The translations under genes and the position numbers were made by a program. The notes beneath the pieces were generated by a model. It did no database searches, had not been told where the DNA came from, and was given only the letters and a program-made list of their open reading frames with translations. From assembly GCF_010731775.1 (NCBI RefSeq), contig NZ_AP022590.1:3968001-4032000 (forward strand): a stretch of 64,000 nucleotides of DNA, in the 5' to 3' direction. This DNA is from Mycobacterium mantenii. GTDB lineage: Bacteria; Actinomycetota; Actinomycetes; Mycobacteriales; Mycobacteriaceae. Below, piece after piece: positions 58,872-64,000 of the stretch; the stretch's first letter is position 1; every line of letters begins with the position of its first letter.

Positions 58872-59594
58872 ATGAGTATGAGCCTGACTGAAGAGAGCGC
58901 GGCGGGGGCCGAACCCGTCGCGCCGCCGGCGGTGCTGACCGGTGACGCGCTGGGGGGCGGTTTCTCTCCCCCGGGTGGGCGGGTGCTGCTGGTGTGGGAC
59001 GCCCCGAACCTCGACATGGGCCTGGGCTCCATCCTGGGCCGGCGCCCGACCGCCCTGGAACGGCCACGGTTCGACGCCCTGGGACGCTGGTTGTTGTCGC
59101 GCACGGCCGAGGTCAGCGCCGGGCGCCCGGGCGTCGTGGTGGAACCTGAGGCCACCGTCTTCACCAACATCGCGCCGGGCAGCGCCGACGTCGTCCGGCC
59201 GTGGGTGGACGCGCTCCGGAACGTGGGTTTTGCGGTGTTCGCCAAGCCGAAGATCGACGAGGACAGCGACGTCGACCGCGACATGCTGGCCCATATCGAA
59301 CTGCGGCGCACCCAAGGTTTGGCGGCGTTGGTGGTGGCTTCCGCCGACGGCCAGGCGTTTCGTCACCCGCTGGAAGACATCGCCCGAAGCGGGGTCAGCG
59401 TCCAGGTGATCGGATTTCGCGAACATGCGAGTTGGGCGCTAGCGTCGGATACCTTGGACTTCGTTGATCTGGAGGATATCGCTGGTGTCTTCCGGGAACC
59501 GTTGCCGCGGATCGGCCTAGATTCGCTGCCTGACCAGGGTGCGTGGCTGCAGCCGTTCCGGCCGCTGTCCGCGCTGCTGACCGCGCGTGTGTGA
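58872..59594 (+). CDS. NYN-domain (PIN-like) protein (Rv0207c-like)
   Basis: A 240-residue protein with a NYN nuclease-like fold: VLLVWDAPNLDMGLGSIL holds the first acidic residue, DEDSDVDRDM the central acidic cluster, and VVASADGQAF the last. These Asp residues could coordinate metal for RNA cleavage. It starts 7 bp after trmB and ends 49 bp before mmpL3. RNA processing is inferred from the fold only; an older reading as a hypothetical protein remains. Confidence 0.85.
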   Translation: MSMSLTEESAAGAEPVAPPAVLTGDALGGGFSPPGGRVLLVWDAPNLDMGLGSILGRRPTALERPRFDALGRWLLSRTAEVSAGRPGVVVEPEATVFTNIAPGSADVVRPWVDALRNVGFAVFAKPKIDEDSDVDRDMLAHIELRRTQGLAALVVASADGQAFRHPLEDIARSGVSVQVIGFREHASWALASDTLDFVDLEDIAGVFREPLPRIGLDSLPDQGAWLQPFRPLSALLTARV

Positions 59595-59643
59595 CACTGG
59601 AAAACCTATGCGCGGGTCGTTAACGATCCAGTAAGGAGCTTGC

Positions 59644-62559
59644 GTGTTCGCCTGGTGGGGTCGAACTGTGTACCGGTATCGGTACATCGTGATCGGGGTC
59701 ACGGTAGCTCTGTGTCTGCTCGGCGGCGTCTTCGGAGTCAGCCTGGGCAAGCATGTTACACAGAGCGGCTTCTACGACGACGCCAGCCAATCCGTCAAGG
59801 CGTCGGTGCTGGGCGACCAGACCTACGGCCGCGACCGCACCAGCCACGTGGTGGCCACCTTCACCGCGCCCAGCGGCAAAACGGTCGACGACTCGGCCTG
59901 GCGGGACAAAATCGTCGCCGAGCTCAACAAGTTCAAGACCGATCATCCCGACCAGGTCGTCGGCTGGGCCGGCTGGCTGGCGGCGCCGGAAAGCACCAAC
60001 CCGGTCATCAAGGGAATGGTCAGCGACGACAAGAAGCACACCTTTGTCAGCATCCCGCTGAAGGGCAACGACGACGACAGCATCCTCAACAACTACAAGG
60101 CCATCCAGCCGGAGCTGCAGAAGCTCGACGGCGGCACCGTGCAGTTGGCCGGCCTCGAGCCGATCGCCAACGCGCTGACCGGCACCATCGCCACCGACCA
60201 GCGCCGCATGGAGGTGCTGGCGGTGCCGCTGGTGGCGGTGGTGCTGTTCCTGGTGTTCGGGGGCGCGGTCGCGGCCGGCCTGCCGGCCATCGTGGGCGGC
60301 CTGAGCATCGCGGGCTCGCTGGGCATCCTGCGGCTGGTCGCCGTGTTCGGGCCGGTGCACTTCTTCGCCCAGCCGGTGGTGTCGCTGATCGGTCTGGGTA
60401 TCGCCATCGATTACGGGCTTTTCGTGGTGAGCCGGTTCCGGGAGGAGATAGCCGAGGGCTACGACACCGAGGCGGCGGTGCGAAGAACCGTGATGACGGC
60501 CGGGCGGACCGTGGCGTTTTCCGCGGTCCTGATCATCGCATCGAGCGCCAGCCTGCTGGTATTGCCGCAGGGATTCGTGCACTCGCTGACCTACGCGATC
60601 TTCGCCGCGGTGGGCCTGGCGGCGCTGCTGTCGATCACCTTCCTGCCGGCCTGCCTGGGCATCCTCGGCCGCCACGTCGACGCGCTGGGCGTGCGGACCG
60701 CCTTCCGGGTGCCGTTCCTGCGGAATTGGAAGTACTCGCGGGCCTACCTGAACTGGCTCGCCGACCGGCTGCAGAAGACCAAGACCCGTGAAGAGGTCGA
60801 AGCCGGCTTCTGGGGCAAGCTCGTCAACCGGGTGATGAAGCGGCCGTTGGCCTTCGCCATCCCCATCGCCGTCGGCATGATCCTGCTGGTCATCCCGCTG
60901 GGCAACCTGTCGTTCGGCGGCATGAGCGAGAAATACCTGCCACCGGACAACCCGGTTCGCATGGCCCAGGAGCACTTCGACAAGCTCTTCCCCGGCTACC
61001 GGACCGAGCAGCTCACGCTGGTGATCCAAAGCTCCAACCACAGCAAGGTCACCGACCAGCAGGTCGCCGATATCCGCAACAGGATCTCCTCGATCGGCGG
61101 GTTCACCGACAAGCAGTGGGAGGAACGAGCCTGCCCGACGATCGCCGGCAACCCCTGCGTCGCCGGCCCGAACGGGACGACGGTGCCCAAGGACGGCTCG
61201 GTGCGGGTGATCCAGAACGGCTTGGTCAACAAGAACGACGCCGCCAAAAAGATCAGCGAACTGCGGGCGGTGAACCCCCCGAAGGGGCTCAACCTCTACG
61301 TCGGCGGTACACCGGCCCTGGAGCAGGACAGCATCCACAGCCTGTTCGACAAGGCTCCGCTGATGCTGGTCCTGTTGCTCAGCGCCACCATGCTGTTGAT
61401 GTTCCTGGCGTTCGGATCGGTGGTGTTGCCGATCAAGGCCGTTCTGATGAGCGCGCTGACGCTGGGCTCGACGATGGGCATCTTGACGTGGATCTTCGTC
61501 GACGGGCACTTGTCGGGCGTGCTGAATTTCACGCCGACCCCGCTGATGGTGGTGGTGATCGCGCTGGTCGTCGCCGTCGGTTTCGGTCTGGCCACCGACT
61601 ACGAGGTGTTCCTGGTATCGCGCATGGTCGAGGCGCGCGAACGCGGCATGTCGACGGCCGAGGCCATCCGGATCGGCACGGCGACCACCGGGCGGCTGAT
61701 CACGGCCGCCGCGCTGGTGCTGGCCGTGGTCGCGGGTTCGTTCGTGTTCTCCGACCTGGTGTTGATGAAGTATCTGGCGTTCGGTCTGATGGCAGCGCTG
61801 CTGCTCGACGCCACCGTCGTCCGGATGTTCCTGGTGCCGTCGGTGATGAAACTGCTCGGCGACGACTGCTGGTGGGCTCCGCGCTGGGCCCGGCGCCTGC
61901 AGAACAAGATCGGGCTGGGTGAGATCGACCTGCCCGACGAGCGCAAGCGGCCCACGCTCAACGGTCGGCCGGCGCGGCCACCCGTGGCGGCCAGCCTGGT
62001 CGCCGCGGCACCGCGGCCACCGCACGACCCCACCCATCCCGGCGCGCTGGAGCCGTCACGGCCGGCGCGCCCGGGTCCAGCGGATCCGCGGCCCGCGCAC
62101 GAACCGTCCCCGAGCGGGAAGGGGCGGCCGAACGACGGTGCGGGCACCACGCGGATCCCGGCCCGTCCAGGCCAGCCGACCGAAGCCAAGACGACCCGCC
62201 TCCCCGCCCAGGGAGCGCCCGGCCGTGACCGGCCGGCCGACCTGGGCCCGGACACCAATTCTGCTCAGCAGGCTCCGCAGCCGCCCCAGCGGCCCGCCGC
62301 GCCCGGCCCGGCGGCACCGCCGTCCGGTGATCAGACGCGGGCCATCCCGGTTCCCGGCCACCGTTCCGACGACAACGACGCCGCCGAACCCACCACCGCC
62401 CTGCCGATCATGCGATCGGAAGGCACCGACCCCAACGTGGCCACCGAGCAGGTGAACGCGCGCGGGCAGGGCGAGAACGGCGACCCGGCGCGGCAACGCC
62501 GCCGCTCCGGCGGCGGGCTGTCCGCTCAGGATCTGCTGCGTCGCGAGGGACGGCTTTAG
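59644..62559 (+). CDS. mmpL3: Trehalose monomycolate exporter MmpL3
   Basis: A 971-residue RND-family transporter flipping trehalose monomycolate across the inner membrane using the proton gradient; essential in mycobacteria. The two proton-relay Asp-Tyr pairs are intact: Asp256-Tyr257 (GIAIDYGLF) and Asp652-Tyr653 (GLATDYEVF; 645/646 in M. tuberculosis). Two periplasmic porter domains and twelve helices fit the family. The last roughly 210 residues are a Pro/Arg-rich cytoplasmic tail, longer than in Rv0206c (944). GTG 59644 has AAGGAG upstream. Confidence 0.96.
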   Translation: MFAWWGRTVYRYRYIVIGVTVALCLLGGVFGVSLGKHVTQSGFYDDASQSVKASVLGDQTYGRDRTSHVVATFTAPSGKTVDDSAWRDKIVAELNKFKTDHPDQVVGWAGWLAAPESTNPVIKGMVSDDKKHTFVSIPLKGNDDDSILNNYKAIQPELQKLDGGTVQLAGLEPIANALTGTIATDQRRMEVLAVPLVAVVLFLVFGGAVAAGLPAIVGGLSIAGSLGILRLVAVFGPVHFFAQPVVSLIGLGIAIDYGLFVVSRFREEIAEGYDTEAAVRRTVMTAGRTVAFSAVLIIASSASLLVLPQGFVHSLTYAIFAAVGLAALLSITFLPACLGILGRHVDALGVRTAFRVPFLRNWKYSRAYLNWLADRLQKTKTREEVEAGFWGKLVNRVMKRPLAFAIPIAVGMILLVIPLGNLSFGGMSEKYLPPDNPVRMAQEHFDKLFPGYRTEQLTLVIQSSNHSKVTDQQVADIRNRISSIGGFTDKQWEERACPTIAGNPCVAGPNGTTVPKDGSVRVIQNGLVNKNDAAKKISELRAVNPPKGLNLYVGGTPALEQDSIHSLFDKAPLMLVLLLSATMLLMFLAFGSVVLPIKAVLMSALTLGSTMGILTWIFVDGHLSGVLNFTPTPLMVVVIALVVAVGFGLATDYEVFLVSRMVEARERGMSTAEAIRIGTATTGRLITAAALVLAVVAGSFVFSDLVLMKYLAFGLMAALLLDATVVRMFLVPSVMKLLGDDCWWAPRWARRLQNKIGLGEIDLPDERKRPTLNGRPARPPVAASLVAAAPRPPHDPTHPGALEPSRPARPGPADPRPAHEPSPSGKGRPNDGAGTTRIPARPGQPTEAKTTRLPAQGAPGRDRPADLGPDTNSAQQAPQPPQRPAAPGPAAPPSGDQTRAIPVPGHRSDDNDAAEPTTALPIMRSEGTDPNVATEQVNARGQGENGDPARQRRRSGGGLSAQDLLRREGRL

Positions 62560-62601
62560 ACAGCCGCCGCGGCGCTGCCTAGGCCCGGAAACCGTTAAGC
62601 C

Positions 62602-63750
62602 TCAGCGGGATTCGCTCTTGGGTTTATCGGGTTCGGCCTGCAGGATCGTGTTCTTCTCGTCCGCCTCCTCGGTCTGCTTCTCGGCTTCGGCCGACGGGTC
62701 CGGCGCCAGCAGCACCTGGATCGCGTTGTTGAGGAAGGCCACCGTCGGGACCGCCAGCAAGGCACCGACGATCCCGGCCAGCACGCCGCCGGTGGAGATG
62801 GCGAGCACCACCCCGAGCGGGTGAATCGAGACCGCGCGGCCCATCACCAGCGGTTGCAGCAGGTGCGCCTCGATCTGGTTGACCGCGATCAGCACGCCCA
62901 GTGTGATCAGCGCGTACACCACGCCCTTGGCCAGCAGCGCGACCACGACGGCCACCAGTCCCGAGATCAGGGCACCGACCAGCGGGATGAACGCCCCCAG
63001 GAACACCAGCGATGCCAGCGGCAGCGCGAGCGGGATACCCATGATCGCCAAACCGGCGCCAACCCCTGCCGCGTCGGTCAGGGCCACCAGGAAGGTGGCC
63101 CGCACGTACCCGATCAGCGATCCGTATCCGGCGTTGCCGGCTTCGTGCACCCGTTGACGCACGTGCGACGGGATGATCCGCACGACGTATTGCCAGATGT
63201 TGCGCCCGCCGTAGAGAAAAAAGATCAGCGTGAACAGCACCAGCACCGCCGCCGTGACCAGCTCCGTGACGGTGGCCGCGGTGGAGAGCGCGCCGCTGGT
63301 CAGCTTCGCCTGATTGTTATGCAGCGCCTCGATGGCGGCGTTGCCCGCGCTGTCGATCTGTTCGTTGCGCAGATGCGCCGGCCCGTGGATCAGCCAGCGG
63401 CGGGTCGATTCGATGCTATGCGTCACCTGCTCGGTCAGGCCGGGCAAGCCGTCGATGAACTGCAGGATGACAAACGCCAGGATGCCCCCCAGGATCCCGA
63501 AGCCACCCAGCAACACCAACGCCACCGCGCCGCCGCGGGGCAGGCCCCGCTTGTCCAGCCAATCGACCACCGGCACCAGCAACGCGCTCAACAGCAGCGC
63601 CACCAGCACCGAAACGACGATGACTTCGAGTTTCTGCACCACCCATAACAGCGCGAGCACGGCGACAAGGATGACCAGCAAACGCCACGCCCAGGCTGCG
63701 GTCTTGCGGACAAGGGGTTCGACCGAGGCGTCGTCGAGGTTTGCTGACAT
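62602..63750 (-). CDS. AI-2E/PerM family membrane protein (Rv0205-like)
   Basis: A 382-residue polytopic membrane protein of the AI-2E transporter/PerM family, with about eight helices, the family motif region [15 protein letters not shown] and [19 protein letters not shown]. The C-terminus is acidic and polar. It is convergent with mmpL3 (42-bp gap). Transported substrate is unknown; conserved linkage to mmpL3 is noted, but a shared function is unproven. Confidence 0.87.
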   Translation of the reverse strand: MSANLDDASVEPLVRKTAAWAWRLLVILVAVLALLWVVQKLEVIVVSVLVALLLSALLVPVVDWLDKRGLPRGGAVALVLLGGFGILGGILAFVILQFIDGLPGLTEQVTHSIESTRRWLIHGPAHLRNEQIDSAGNAAIEALHNNQAKLTSGALSTAATVTELVTAAVLVLFTLIFFLYGGRNIWQYVVRIIPSHVRQRVHEAGNAGYGSLIGYVRATFLVALTDAAGVGAGLAIMGIPLALPLASLVFLGAFIPLVGALISGLVAVVVALLAKGVVYALITLGVLIAVNQIEAHLLQPLVMGRAVSIHPLGVVLAISTGGVLAGIVGALLAVPTVAFLNNAIQVLLAPDPSAEAEKQTEEADEKNTILQAEPDKPKSESR

Positions 63751-63894
63751 TTGGCCAGCCTATCCGCCGCGGCGCACCGCCAAACGTCTCCGCGGGCGTC
63801 CGCGCGTCGTCCGGAACCATCGCCGCCGGCACGATCCGGTTACGACGCCGACACGGTGGGCGATGCGCAGCGATCACGGCGCCACCTGCACCGT

Positions 63895-63900
63895 TACCCT
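63895..63900 (+). promoter_or_regulatory. -10 element TACCCT, probable leaderless promoter
   Basis: TACCCT fits TANNNT and ends 7 nt before the GTG at 63908; no Shine-Dalgarno is present. Confidence 0.4.
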
Positions 63901-63907
63901 AAATCAC

Positions 63908-64000
63908 GTGCCGCACGACGCACCCGCCCGCAATCTCGACTTCCCACTCGGGGAAACCTCCCGTGGGAAGTACTGGTGGGTGCGCTGGGTGATCCTCGGC
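63908..64000 (+). CDS. N-terminus of Rv0204c-like membrane protein (cut by window edge)
   Basis: Only 31 residues are inside the window (starting MPHDAPARNLDFPLGETS, then GKYWWVRWVILG). KYWWVRW leading into a hydrophobic helix matches the recalled start of Rv0204c, a UPF0104/LPG-synthase-like polytopic membrane protein next to Rv0205 in M. tuberculosis. GTG start, probably leaderless. Confidence 0.65.
   Translation, partial: MPHDAPARNLDFPLGETSRGKYWWVRWVILG

Noticed and set aside
59620..62037. 805-codon open frame antisense to mmpL3
   Set aside because: It is a shadow frame produced by high GC and codon bias; its His/Gln/Arg-rich composition matches no family, while the sense strand is clearly mmpL3.

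Overview
The window is about 68% GC, densely coded on both strands, and its gene order follows the Mycobacterium tuberculosis block Rv0243 to Rv0204c read backwards. AftD, LmcA, MmpL3 and R2lox orthologues, MIRU-like repeats and the non-tuberculosis cargo point to a slow-growing non-tuberculous Mycobacterium, most likely of the M. avium complex. Species assignment and all Rv names are inferred from recalled protein similarity and synteny; no search was run. Both edges cut genes: fadA2 on the left and an Rv0204c-like membrane protein on the right.

Layout. 1-6.2 kb: fadA2 / fabG4-htdX (acyl-thioester metabolism), a MIRU-like array, a ClC channel with a TetR regulator, and the lipoprotein glycosidase lpqI. 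6.2-12.6 kb: two tandem DUF2613 micro-proteins, the arabinofuranosyltransferase aftD and a lipase-maturation-factor-like protein. 12.6-17.9 kb: an accessory block (NAD formate dehydrogenase, LysR, a frameshifted 13E12/HNH gene, an AlsS-like acetolactate synthase). 18-26.2 kb: gabD1, R2lox (nrdB) with a TetR, fadE4, the lactonase php with an overlapping acid-CoA ligase, and a YbjN-like gene. 26.2-34.1 kb: a cell-envelope cluster (tmaT-like acyltransferase, lmcA-like DUF3068 protein, Rv0226c-like membrane protein, GT4 glycosyltransferase, methyltransferase), ending in an aldehyde dehydrogenase. 34.1-37.4 kb: an accessory TetR / acyl-CoA synthetase / 98-residue-protein block with an AT-rich, operator-bearing leader. 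37.4-53.2 kb: lipid and acyl-CoA catabolism (echA1, WS/DGAT, lipC, lipW, amidohydrolase, CoA transferase, hotdog hydratase, fadE3, enoyl-CoA hydratase, fadD4), plus a dispanin and a GAF-GGDEF diguanylate cyclase. 53.2-64 kb: pckG, a pair of GTPase-like proteins lacking the P-loop lysine, trmB-NYN-mmpL3, an AI-2E family permease and the Rv0204c-like gene.

How the genes work together. Two themes dominate. The first is building and exporting the mycolyl-arabinogalactan/lipoarabinomannan envelope (aftD, tmaT, lmcA, mmpL3 and membrane-protein neighbours). The second is lipid, lactone and acyl-CoA turnover feeding central metabolism (fadA2, fabG4, htdX, fadE3/4, fadD4, lipC/W, gabD1, pckG). Regulation is rich in TetR-type palindromes: one 16-bp site type lies both upstream of a TetR gene and 4.4 kb away in the fadA2/fabG4 divergent promoter; an R2lox-linked TetR has two palindromes over its own promoter; a third TetR has two AT-rich operators. 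Six start codons sit about 6-7 nt after a good -10 element, suggesting leaderless mRNAs. MIRU-like repeats occur at four gene boundaries. No rRNA, tRNA, insertion sequence or CRISPR array was seen.
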